5,474 bases of DNA from positions 1 to 5,474 of the forward strand of contig JALOLW010000438.1 in NCBI GenBank assembly GCA_025455795.1, written 5' to 3'. The notes under the pieces are model-generated. The model made no database searches and was not told the origin of the DNA. It saw only the letters and a program-made list of their open reading frames with translations. This document shows, one piece after another, positions 1-5,411 of the stretch. The DNA is from Spirosomataceae bacterium (GTDB lineage: Bacteria; Bacteroidota; Bacteroidia; Cytophagales; Spirosomataceae). Each line of letters starts with the position of its first letter. The stretch's first letter is position 1. The position numbers were made by a program, and so were the translations under genes.

Positions 1-1
1 C

Positions 2-334
2 ATTTTTGCGTCGGTAGTGGAGAAGCAGCGGATTTTTCAAGTGATGGAAAAAGCCATGACGGTGTATGAAAACAAGACCAAAAAGATTTCGACCTCGAAG
101 TTCAACGACGTGATGCAAGCCGAAATTGAGAAATATCCGCCGCCTGCTTATCGTGGTAAGTACATCAAAATCAAGTACATGATTCAGTTGCCCACGCCTT
201 CACCGACGTTTGTGTTTTTCTGCAGTCACCCCAAGTACGTAGTGGAGGCTTATAAAAGATACTTAGAAAATCGTATCCGCGAAAATTTTGATTTTGAAGG
301 CGTTCCCGTTACGCTATTTTTTAGGGAAAAGTAA
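2..334 (+). CDS. der: GTPase Der (EngA), C-terminal part, cut by the left edge
   Basis: Der is a double-GTPase needed for assembly of the 50S ribosomal subunit. Only the last 110 codons are here, covering the end of the second G domain and the KH-like RNA-binding domain. The KH-like signature is clear: STSKFND, then the PPP of KYPPPAYRGK, the KIKYMIQ strand, PTFVFFCSHP, and the terminal block YKRYLENRIRENFDFEGVPV, which is strongly conserved in Der. The frame is open to the first base, and the residues before the GTG at 17 (IFASV) fit the family's conserved 'FISA...' region. The gene therefore begins upstream of the window, and 17 is not its start. It ends in a tandem stop, TAA then TAG. It converges on accC, with 80 bp between the stops. 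The G1-G5 nucleotide-binding motifs lie outside the window. Identification is secure. Confidence 0.95.
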   Translation: MFASVVEKQRIFQVMEKAMTVYENKTKKISTSKFNDVMQAEIEKYPPPAYRGKYIKIKYMIQLPTPSPTFVFFCSHPKYVVEAYKRYLENRIRENFDFEGVPVTLFFREK

Positions 335-351
335 TAGAAAATGGCTGGTTA

Positions 352-416
352 TCAAGTTATTGGTTTTTGATATTTATTACTTTCAAACAACCAATAACTT
401 GACACCTGTTTTTTTT
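352..416 (+). terminator. Hairpin plus T-tract between convergent der and accC
   Basis: A perfect 14-bp inverted repeat, TCAAGTTATTGGTT at 352-365 and AACCAATAACTTGA at 389-402, is extended inward by 5 bp across a one-base bulge (366-370 with 383-387), leaving a 12-nt loop. Eight T residues follow at 409-416, starting six bases after the stem. This fits an intrinsic terminator for der, although the T-tract is further from the stem than usual and the stem is AT-rich. On the - strand no U-tract follows the hairpin, so a role in ending the accC transcript is only possible. The T-tract overlaps the last bases of accC (stop at 415-417). The arms share the 10-bp core GTTATTGGTT with a repeat near 2406, so this may also be a member of a dispersed repeat family. 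Confidence 0.6.
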
Positions 417-1758
417 ACAATCCTGAAAAATCAAACGATTCCAAATATTTGGTCGTAAACTGACCCGACTGGAAGCCGGCGTCGTCCATAAGGCGAATAT
501 GAAACGGTATCGTGGTTTTGATACCTTCTATCACAAATTCCTGCAACGCTCGCTTCATGCGTGTAATGACTTCTTCGCGGCTTTGGCCTGTCACAATCAG
601 TTTGGCAATCATTGAGTCATAGTTGGGTGGAATCGTGTAGCCCGCATACACGTGGCTGTCTATGCGTACACCATGTCCTCCGGGGAAGTGCAACTGCGTA
701 ATTTTGCCAGGGCTTGGGCGGAAGTTATTGCCAGCATCTTCGGCGTTGATGCGACATTCCATTGCGTACAGTTTGGGCGTGTAGTTTTTGCCCGAAATCG
801 GCTCGCCTGCCGCTACCTTGATTTGTTCTTTAATGAGGTCAAAATCAGTCACTTCTTCGGTGATAGGGTGTTCTACTTGGATACGAGTGTTCATTTCCAT
901 AAAGTAAAACTTACCGTGTTTATCCACCAAAAACTCAATCGTTCCTGCGCCTTCGTAACCGATGGCCGTCGCGCCTTTGATGGCGGCTTGACCCATTTGC
1001 TCACGGAGTTCGGGCGTAAGAATCGGGGAGGGGGTTTCTTCTACCAGCTTTTGGTGACGGCGCTGAATCGAACAGTCACGTTCTGATAAGTGACAGGCTT
1101 TGCCGTATTGGTCGCCCACGATTTGGATTTCGATGTGGCGAGGTTCTTCTACAAATTTTTCGAGATAAAGGCCGTCGTTGCCAAAAGCCGCGCCCGATTC
1201 CATTTTGGCATCGTCCCATGCTTTCTGAAACTCACTTTCGTCTTTGATGATACGCATTCCACGCCCTCCGCCCCCTGCCGTAGCTTTGACTATGACCGGA
1301 TAGCCCATTTCTTTGGCCAGTACCTTGCCTTCTTCTACCGATTCGAGCAGTCCTTCTGACCCCGGAATCACCGGCACACCAGCCATCTTCATGGTAGCTT
1401 TGGCGGTGGCTTTGTCGCCCATGGAGTTGATTTGGTCGGCAGTAGCACCGATAAATTTGATGCCATACTCGGCACAAATACGCGAAAATTCAGCGTTTTC
1501 CGACAAAAAGCCGTAACCGGGGTGGATAGCATCTGCGCCAGTCACCTCAGCAGCCGAGATGATACTCGGAATGCTCAGATACGACTGACGACTCGGTGGA
1601 GGGCCTATGCACACGGCTTCGTCGGCGAAGCGCACATGGAGACTATCGCGGTCGGCAGTAGAAAACACCGCCACCGTTTTGATGCCCATTTCGCGGCAAG
1701 TACGCATGATGCGCAGCGCAATCTCCCCGCGATTGGCAATGAGTATTTTTTTGAACAT
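415..1758 (-). CDS. accC: Biotin carboxylase subunit of acetyl-CoA carboxylase
   Basis: AccC uses ATP and bicarbonate to carboxylate the biotin on AccB, the first half-reaction of acetyl-CoA carboxylase, which makes malonyl-CoA in the cytoplasm. The 447 residues match the family's usual length. Visible features, in order: the N-terminal biotin-carboxylase fold opening with KKILIANRGEIALR; HPGYGFLSEN at 79-88; GDKATAK with Lys116; the ATP-grasp glycine loop AGGGGRGMR at 161-169; ERDCSIQRRHQK at 226-237; and the active-site block MEMNTRIQVEH at 287-297, with Glu288, Asn290 and Arg292 at the same positions as in E. coli AccC. CRINAED at 335-341 starts the C-terminal domain. There is no fused biotinyl domain, so it is the stand-alone subunit and not a pyruvate or propionyl-CoA carboxylase fusion. 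It lies about 100 bp downstream of accB. The ATG at 1758 gives the standard N-terminus; no Shine-Dalgarno sequence is seen. Confidence 0.97.
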   Translation of the reverse strand: MFKKILIANRGEIALRIMRTCREMGIKTVAVFSTADRDSLHVRFADEAVCIGPPPSRQSYLSIPSIISAAEVTGADAIHPGYGFLSENAEFSRICAEYGIKFIGATADQINSMGDKATAKATMKMAGVPVIPGSEGLLESVEEGKVLAKEMGYPVIVKATAGGGGRGMRIIKDESEFQKAWDDAKMESGAAFGNDGLYLEKFVEEPRHIEIQIVGDQYGKACHLSERDCSIQRRHQKLVEETPSPILTPELREQMGQAAIKGATAIGYEGAGTIEFLVDKHGKFYFMEMNTRIQVEHPITEEVTDFDLIKEQIKVAAGEPISGKNYTPKLYAMECRINAEDAGNNFRPSPGKITQLHFPGGHGVRIDSHVYAGYTIPPNYDSMIAKLIVTGQSREEVITRMKRALQEFVIEGIKTTIPFHIRLMDDAGFQSGQFTTKYLESFDFSGL

Positions 1759-1786
1759 AATATAACAGCCTGATTATTTGTTACCT

Positions 1787-1844
1787 GTTATTTGTTAATC
1801 GTGTTTCTGGTTAAAAATAATTCAAATAACAATTAACAAATAAC
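1787..1844. repeat. Intergenic inverted repeat between accB and accC
   Basis: GTTATTTGTTAAT at 1787-1799 is a perfect reverse complement of ATTAACAAATAAC at 1832-1844, a 13-bp stem with a 32-nt spacer. After three mismatches another four bases pair outside (1780-1783 with 1848-1851). CAAATAAC at 1823-1830 is a second copy of part of the right arm, so two alternative stems are possible. No T-tract follows on the - strand, so it is not a typical intrinsic terminator. Left arm and spacer resemble the repeat at 2372-2422: both read GTTATYTGTTAATCGTG, followed by GGTTAAAAA. It fills most of the gap between the two acetyl-CoA carboxylase genes. Confidence 0.75.
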
Positions 1845-1860
1845 CATTAACTTTTTGGAA

Positions 1861-1919
1861 TTATGGTTCTACCAAAAACAGCGGTTGGTCGTACTCCACA
1901 GGGGTGGCGTTTTCGACAG
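1861..1919 (-). other. accB: Displaced, out-of-frame true C-terminus of AccB
   Basis: Read one frame away from the accB ORF, this stretch encodes VENATPVEYDQPLFLVEP followed by TAA at 1861-1863. It matches the final strands of bacterial biotin carboxyl carrier proteins, where E. coli has ...LVESGQPVEFDEPLVVIE. It joins directly to the in-frame ...GKIVKVL that ends at 1917. The junction reads CTGTCGAA on the coding strand where CTGGTCGAA would keep the frame, so one base is missing at about 1917-1919. The repaired protein would have 159 residues. This is a direct reading of the sequence; whether the missing base is a sequencing error or a real mutation cannot be told here. Confidence 0.88.
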
Positions 1920-2339
1920 TACCTTCACGATTTTGCCCGACACTTCGCTTTCGATTTCGTTGAAAAGTTTCATCGCTTCTACGATACAGACCACTTTGCC
2001 AGGGGCCACGTCGTCGCCTATCTCTACAAAAGAAGGCTTGCTGGGGCCACCAGAGCGATAGAACGTACCAATCATCGGCGATTTGATGGTGATGAGGTGA
2101 GCGTCATCAGCTTTGGGAGCGGGTGCAGGAGCAGCCGCTACGGGGGTAGGGGCGGGCACAGCAGGGGCAGCCGCCACGGGTGCGGGAGCAGGCGCAGCTA
2201 CTACCACGGGTGCCGCCGCGACCACCGTACCCGTGTTGCGTTTGACGCTTACTTTCAACTCGCCCGTCTCGATATTGACTTCGTCTAAGCCCGAATGAGC
2301 AATAAAGTCAAGCAGTTTTTGAATGTCTTTGATTTCCAT
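1869..2339 (-). CDS. accB: Biotin carboxyl carrier protein (BCCP), frameshifted near the C-terminus
   Basis: AccB carries the biotin that AccC carboxylates and hands the carboxyl group to the carboxyltransferase to make malonyl-CoA. The 156-residue reading frame has three parts. Residues 1-36 are the N-terminal segment (MEIKDIQKLLDFIAHSGLDE). Residues 37-75 form an Ala/Pro/Val-rich flexible linker, which makes the DNA at about 2113-2230 GC-rich and repetitive. The biotinyl domain runs from about residue 83, with SPMIGTFY at 87-94 and the biotinylation motif EAMKL, whose acceptor is Lys124. From residue 142 the sequence departs from the family: the frame reads SKTPPLWSTTNRCFW and stops at TAG 1869-1871, while the expected ending lies in the adjacent frame and ends at 1861. 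As written, the protein lacks the last strand of the biotinyl domain and would probably misfold. Since the gene is normally essential, a missing base in the sequence is the likeliest cause. The ATG at 2339 gives the standard family start. Confidence 0.9.
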   Translation of the reverse strand: MEIKDIQKLLDFIAHSGLDEVNIETGELKVSVKRNTGTVVAAAPVVVAAPAPAPVAAAPAVPAPTPVAAAPAPAPKADDAHLITIKSPMIGTFYRSGGPSKPSFVEIGDDVAPGKVVCIVEAMKLFNEIESEVSGKIVKVLSKTPPLWSTTNRCFW

Positions 2340-2371
2340 ATTTTTTAGGGTTATCGGTTTTGTCGTTGTTT

Positions 2372-2422
2372 GTTATCTGTTAATCGTGGTAGGTTAAAAA
2401 CGATTAACCAATAACGATTAAC
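2372..2422. repeat. Intergenic inverted/direct repeat between efp and accB
   Basis: GTTATCTGTTAATCGT at 2372-2387 pairs with ACGATTAACCAATAAC at 2400-2415 at 14 of 16 positions around a 12-nt loop. ACGATTAAC occurs again at 2414-2422, so GTTAATCGT at 2379-2387 can pair with either copy. The repeat ends two bases from the efp stop codon and fills most of the 85-bp gap to accB. No U-tract follows on the - strand, so a simple intrinsic terminator is not supported. It is similar in arm and loop sequence to the repeat at 1787-1844 and shares AACCAATAAC with the hairpin at 352-402. Confidence 0.75.
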
Positions 2423-2424
2423 TT

Positions 2425-2988
2425 CTATTTGACTCGTTCCATGTACTCGTAGGTAGCGGTTTTGATGCGGATTTTTTCGCCTTGTTCAATAAACATCGGC
2501 ACCATGATGCGCGCACCAGTTTCTACTTCTACGGCCTTGCGGGGGTTGTTGGCGGTGTCGCCTTTTACACCCGGCTCGGCATACACTACCTCCAACTCTA
2601 CGCTTGCGGGCAGTTCGCAGGTGAGCGGGGTATCGTTTTCAGCGTTCATCAGTACTTCTACTACGATACCTTCTTTCATCAAGTCGGCGGCATCAACGAG
2701 CTTCTCAGGAATAGAGATTTGCTCGAACGATTCGTTGTCCATAAAGTTGAAACCCGCTTCGTCTTTGTATAAATACTGAAACTCACGTCTTTCTACCCGT
2801 ACTGGTGTGATAGTCGCCCCAGATGAAAACGTATTATCTACCACTTTGCCCGAAGTCAAACTTTTGAGTTTGGTACGCACAAAAGCGTTGCCTTTGCCGG
2901 GTTTCACGTGCAAAAATTCGATGATTTGAAATAAGTCGTTGTTGAAGTTAATAACCAATCCGTTGCGGATGTCTGCGGTTGATGCCAT
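2425..2988 (-). CDS. efp: Translation elongation factor P
   Basis: EF-P binds between the P and E sites of stalled ribosomes and speeds peptide-bond formation at consecutive prolines. From the ATG at 2988 the product is 187 residues, the normal EF-P length. It has the three expected domains: an N-terminal KOW-like domain (about 1-62) and two OB-fold domains. The tip loop KPGKGNAFVR at 29-38 carries Lys32, equivalent to the post-translationally modified Lys34 of E. coli. FNFMDNESFEQ in the second domain and PGVKGDTANNP and TYEYMERVK in the third are family hallmarks. The frame stays open upstream to an ATG at 3132, which would add 48 residues, but that extension is translated tandem repeat (HLSIYPFP units) overlapping the end of fabH. 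MASTADIRNG is the start expected for the family, so 2988 is chosen. Placement between fabH and accB suggests co-transcription. The modification enzyme is not in the window. Confidence 0.96.
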   Translation of the reverse strand: MASTADIRNGLVINFNNDLFQIIEFLHVKPGKGNAFVRTKLKSLTSGKVVDNTFSSGATITPVRVERREFQYLYKDEAGFNFMDNESFEQISIPEKLVDAADLMKEGIVVEVLMNAENDTPLTCELPASVELEVVYAEPGVKGDTANNPRKAVEVETGARIMVPMFIEQGEKIRIKTATYEYMERVK

Positions 2989-3001
2989 GTTTTGAAAATT
3001 A

Positions 3002-3072
3002 GTGAATGAGTAAATGCTTAAATGTGGGAATGGGTAAATGCTTAAATGTGGGAATGGGTAAATGCTTAAATG
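3002..3072. repeat. 24-bp tandem repeat between fabH and efp
   Basis: Two identical 24-bp units lie at 3011-3034 and 3035-3058, each made of TAAATGCTTAAATG followed by TGGGAATGGG. A third partial copy at 3059-3072 keeps the first 14 bases, and 3002-3010 (GTGAATGAG) resembles the end of a preceding unit. The array occupies most of the 94-bp gap between the fabH stop and the efp start. Because 24 is a multiple of three and the units lack stops in the efp frame, the array reads as repeated HLSIYPFP and lengthens the apparent efp ORF. Identical units point to recent expansion or slippage. No spacers separate the units, so this is not a CRISPR. Confidence 0.9.
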
Positions 3073-3082
3073 CGAAAATTTG

Positions 3083-4072
3083 TCAATAGCCCCATTTGAC
3101 GTAGGCACTTCCCCAAGTGAAACCGCCACCAAAGGCTGCCAAAATGAGGTTGTCGCCTCGGTTGAGTTGAGATTCGTAATCCCACAAACAAAGCGGAATT
3201 GTGGCTGCTGTGGTGTTGCCGTACTTATGAATATTCAGCATCACTTTGTTCATGCTGACATCCATGCGGTTGGCGGTAGCGGCGATAATACGCAAATTGG
3301 CCTGGTGCGGCACGAGCCAAGCCACGTCGTCGCCTGTGAGGCCGTTGCGTTCCATGATTTCGGCAGATACGTCGGCCATGCGTTTGACGGCAAATTTGAA
3401 TACGTTGGGGCCATCTTGGTAAGCGTAGTGAAGGCGTTTGTCCACTGTTTCGTGGGTAGGTGGATAGCGACTTCCTCCTGCTTTTTGGTGCAAATAAGGC
3501 AAACCCGAACCGTCTGAACGAACAATAGAGTCTAAAATACCAAATCCGTCGGTGTTAGGTTCGAGCAAAACCGCCCCTGCCCCGTCGCCAAAAAGTACGC
3601 AAGTGGTGCGGTCGGTATAATCCACAATCGCCGACATTTTATCGGCCCCTACAACAATGACTTTTTTACACCGTCCTGATTCTATAAACTGCGTACCTAC
3701 CGTGAGGGCATAAATAAACCCTGAACAGGCTGCTTGTACATCAAAGCTACCGATGTTGTTGATACCCACCATGTCACAGATGAGATTGGCCGTGCTTGGA
3801 AACACAAAATCGGGCGTGACAGTAGCACATACGAGCAAGTCTATCTCTTCGGGCTTGGCATTGGTTTTTTGGAGGAGGCCCTCTACGGCCTTAGCGGCCA
3901 AATGTGACGTACCCATGCCTTCGCCTTTGAGGATTCGGCGTTCTTTGATACCTGTACGAGTTGTAATCCATTCATCGTTGGTATCCACCATTTTTTCCAA
4001 TTCAGCGTTGGTCAAAACATAGTCTGGTACGTAGCCGTGTATTCCTTTGATAGCCGCGCGGATGTTGCTCAT
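3083..4072 (-). CDS. fabH: 3-oxoacyl-ACP synthase III (KAS III, FabH)
   Basis: FabH condenses an acyl-CoA primer (acetyl-CoA or a branched short acyl-CoA) with malonyl-ACP and so starts type II fatty-acid synthesis. The 329 residues match the usual length for this thiolase-fold enzyme. The Cys-His-Asn catalytic triad is intact: Cys116 in QAACSGF, His256 in VPHQANLRI and Asn286 in YGNTTAAT. Other family marks are TNDEWITTRTGIKERR at 31-46, FGDGAGAVLLEP at 161-172 and the glycine-rich C-terminal loop FGGGFTWG at 314-321. The ATG at 4072 gives the standard N-terminus, 15 bp after the plsX stop, so the two genes are very probably co-transcribed. No clear Shine-Dalgarno sequence is visible. Primer preference (straight versus branched chain) cannot be read from the sequence by eye. 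A DarB-like paralogue is unlikely given the plsX-fabH context. Confidence 0.96.
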   Translation of the reverse strand: MSNIRAAIKGIHGYVPDYVLTNAELEKMVDTNDEWITTRTGIKERRILKGEGMGTSHLAAKAVEGLLQKTNAKPEEIDLLVCATVTPDFVFPSTANLICDMVGINNIGSFDVQAACSGFIYALTVGTQFIESGRCKKVIVVGADKMSAIVDYTDRTTCVLFGDGAGAVLLEPNTDGFGILDSIVRSDGSGLPYLHQKAGGSRYPPTHETVDKRLHYAYQDGPNVFKFAVKRMADVSAEIMERNGLTGDDVAWLVPHQANLRIIAATANRMDVSMNKVMLNIHKYGNTTAATIPLCLWDYESQLNRGDNLILAAFGGGFTWGSAYVKWGY

Positions 4073-4087
4073 TGGTGAGGTGTCTAT

Positions 4088-5026
4088 TTAGTTTAGTGCT
4101 TTTGCGATTTGGACGTAAGCCTGCGATTCGACTTGTTTTTTCGCCCAACCAATCATGTTTTTGATAGCAAGTGGGGTAGAGATGCCGTGCGCTATCATCA
4201 CGTTGCCATTGACTCCGATGATGGGGCTTCCTCCGACTGCTTCGTAGTTCATTTTATCAATGTAGGGGTCTTGAATACCCCGTTCTTTGGCTACGTCATA
4301 AAACGACTCGGCCAATTTGAAAAGGGCATTACCCGTAAATCCGTCGGTGACGATGACATCGGCTTTGTCATCAAAAAAATCACCACCTTCCATATTACCC
4401 ACAAAATGGATACGAGGATTCGATTTGAGCAATTGATGCGCCGCTTGGGCAATGACCGAGCCTTTTTGTTCTTCCTCGCCTATGTTCATCAAAGCCACCC
4501 GTGGTTTATCAATGCCAAAAGTATTTTGGGCAAAAATAGACCCAATCACGCCAAACTGCTCGAGCACTTCGGGCTTGCAGTCGGCGTTGGCCCCTATATC
4601 AAGCATCACGGCATAGCCACCTTTTTTCTGGGGTACAAAGCCCGCAATCGCTGGCCGAATGATACCCTCAATGGATTTGATGCTAAACAACGCTCCCACG
4701 TGCATCGCACCCGTGTTGCCTGCGCCGCAAAAAATATCTATCTGCTTGTCTTTGAGCAACTTAAAGCCAATCGAAATACTCGAATGGGGTTTTTGTGAAA
4801 ACGCCTTGGTGGGATGTTCTCCCATCTCAACGACTTCTTCAGCATGAACTACTTTGATTTGTGAGCCACTGTAATCGTACTGATGAAGGAGGTTTGACAC
4901 CACCTCTTGCTTACCTACGAGTGTCAAGGTAACATCGGGTGGCAGGTTCTCAACAGCCATTACAGCGCCCTGAACGATGGCTTCGGGGGCAAAATCGCCG
5001 CCCATTGCGTCTATTCCTATGTTCAT
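4088..5026 (-). CDS. plsX: Phosphate acyltransferase PlsX
   Basis: PlsX converts acyl-ACP and phosphate to acyl-phosphate, the donor used by PlsY to acylate glycerol-3-phosphate in phospholipid synthesis. It is a peripheral, membrane-associated enzyme, and no transmembrane segment is evident. The 312 residues are within the usual range. Motifs in order: IDAMGGDFAPEA at 5-16, the classic PlsX opening; CGAGNTGA at 100-107; MLDIGANADCKPE at 141-153; NIGEEEQKG at 181-189; VTDGFTGNALFK at 226-237; and GGSPIIGVNG at 265-274 near the C-terminus. The ATG at 5026 places the first motif at the normal distance from the N-terminus. The gene sits between rpmF and fabH, as in many bacteria, but is separated from rpmF by 157 bp holding a terminator-like hairpin and a candidate promoter. 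It may therefore lead a plsX-fabH-efp-accB-accC transcript. Confidence 0.96.
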   Translation of the reverse strand: MNIGIDAMGGDFAPEAIVQGAVMAVENLPPDVTLTLVGKQEVVSNLLHQYDYSGSQIKVVHAEEVVEMGEHPTKAFSQKPHSSISIGFKLLKDKQIDIFCGAGNTGAMHVGALFSIKSIEGIIRPAIAGFVPQKKGGYAVMLDIGANADCKPEVLEQFGVIGSIFAQNTFGIDKPRVALMNIGEEEQKGSVIAQAAHQLLKSNPRIHFVGNMEGGDFFDDKADVIVTDGFTGNALFKLAESFYDVAKERGIQDPYIDKMNYEAVGGSPIIGVNGNVMIAHGISTPLAIKNMIGWAKKQVESQAYVQIAKALN

Positions 5027-5056
5027 TGAGTGTTAGGTTTTTGACCAAAGAGGAAT

Positions 5057-5064
5057 CAAAAGTA
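5057..5064 (-). promoter_or_regulatory. Candidate Bacteroidota -7 promoter element for plsX
   Basis: On the - strand these bases read TACTTTTG, an exact match to the TAnnTTTG -7 element used by the primary sigma factor in Bacteroidota. It lies downstream of the rpmF hairpin and would put a transcription start near 5050, about 24 nt before the plsX ATG. No convincing -33 TTTG element is seen at the expected distance upstream, and an 8-base motif with two free positions can occur by chance in AT-rich DNA. The location is what makes it credible. Confidence 0.45.
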
Positions 5065-5097
5065 AAAGGGCTGTAAAAATAGCGGATAAGCCATACT

Positions 5098-5147
5098 AAA
5101 AAAGCATTTTGTAACAACTTTTTGTGTAAGCTGTTACAAAATGCTTT
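5098..5147 (-). terminator. Intrinsic terminator downstream of rpmF
   Basis: AAAGCATTTTGTAACA at 5101-5116 and TGTTACAAAATGCTTT at 5132-5147 are perfect reverse complements, giving a 16-bp stem. Past one mismatch three more pairs form inside (5118-5120 with 5128-5130), leaving a 7-nt loop. On the - strand the stem ends in six consecutive U residues (5103-5098), three of them within the stem base. It lies 36 nt after the rpmF stop and has no T-tract on the + strand, so its polarity fits termination of the yceD-rpmF transcript. The stem is AT-rich, so termination may be partial. Confidence 0.7.
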
Positions 5148-5183
5148 CGTTCGTAGCGGCGAGCCGTCACAAAGGTTTATGAA

Positions 5184-5375
5184 TTAGGCTTTTTCGTAGC
5201 CTTCGATGACCATTTTACCTTTATAGTACAAGTTGCCCTCAAAAACGTGGGCGCGGTGCATGACGTGTACTTCACCAGTGGTGCTGTCTATGCTGAGGGC
5301 CTTGCCTTCGAGTGCATCGTGGGTACGGCGCTTGTCACGACGGGTGCTTGAGTGTCTGCGTTTGGGATGTGCCAT
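5184..5375 (-). CDS. rpmF: 50S ribosomal protein L32
   Basis: L32 is a small basic protein of the large ribosomal subunit. The 63-residue product starts MAHPKRRHSSTRRDKRRTHD, the conserved arginine/lysine-rich L32 N-terminus, and continues with the middle block STTGEVHVMHRAH and GNLYYKGKMVI near the C-terminus. It contains no cysteine, so it is the zinc-independent (C-minus) form and lacks the four-Cys zinc ribbon found in some L32 proteins. The gene follows the YceD-family gene by 36 bp, the arrangement seen across bacteria, and the two are probably co-transcribed. An inverted repeat with a U-tract follows the stop. The start is the only ATG giving the conserved N-terminus; the leader is A-rich with no Shine-Dalgarno sequence. 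Confidence 0.96.
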   Translation of the reverse strand: MAHPKRRHSSTRRDKRRTHDALEGKALSIDSTTGEVHVMHRAHVFEGNLYYKGKMVIEGYEKA

Positions 5376-5411
5376 TGCTTTATTTGTTTACTACTTTATG
5401 TGCTTGATAAT

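Noticed and set aside
17..334. A complete 105-residue gene starting at GTG 17
   Set aside because: The frame is open to the window edge and upstream residues continue the Der family alignment, so 17 is an internal codon of der.
652..1086. 144-residue + strand ORF inside accC
   Set aside because: Antisense shadow of a strongly conserved gene; the translation has no recognisable domain and has a Phe-rich composition typical of such shadows.
1905..1925. Programmed -1 ribosomal frameshifting in accB
   Set aside because: No X XXY YYZ slippery heptamer is in the right frame, and accB is not known to use recoding; a missing base is simpler. Kept only as a minor alternative.
2113..2298. Gly/Ala-rich + strand ORF over accB
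   Set aside because: It is the complement of AccB's Ala/Pro linker; the low-complexity composition explains the open frame.
2994..3001. Promoter -7 element for efp (TAATTTTC on the - strand)
   Set aside because: It differs from TAnnTTTG at the last base and has no -33 partner; too weak to call.
3002..3072. CRISPR-like repeat array
   Set aside because: Units are directly adjacent with no unique spacers and only about 2.6 copies; a simple tandem repeat.
2989..3132. 48-residue N-terminal extension of EF-P
   Set aside because: It translates a 24-bp tandem repeat and the antisense of the fabH 3' end; EF-P family members begin at MASTADI-like sequence, matching the ATG at 2988.
4109..4798. 229-residue + strand ORF inside plsX
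   Set aside because: Long, but fully antisense to plsX, which shows every family motif; no recognisable domain and no promoter or leader of its own.
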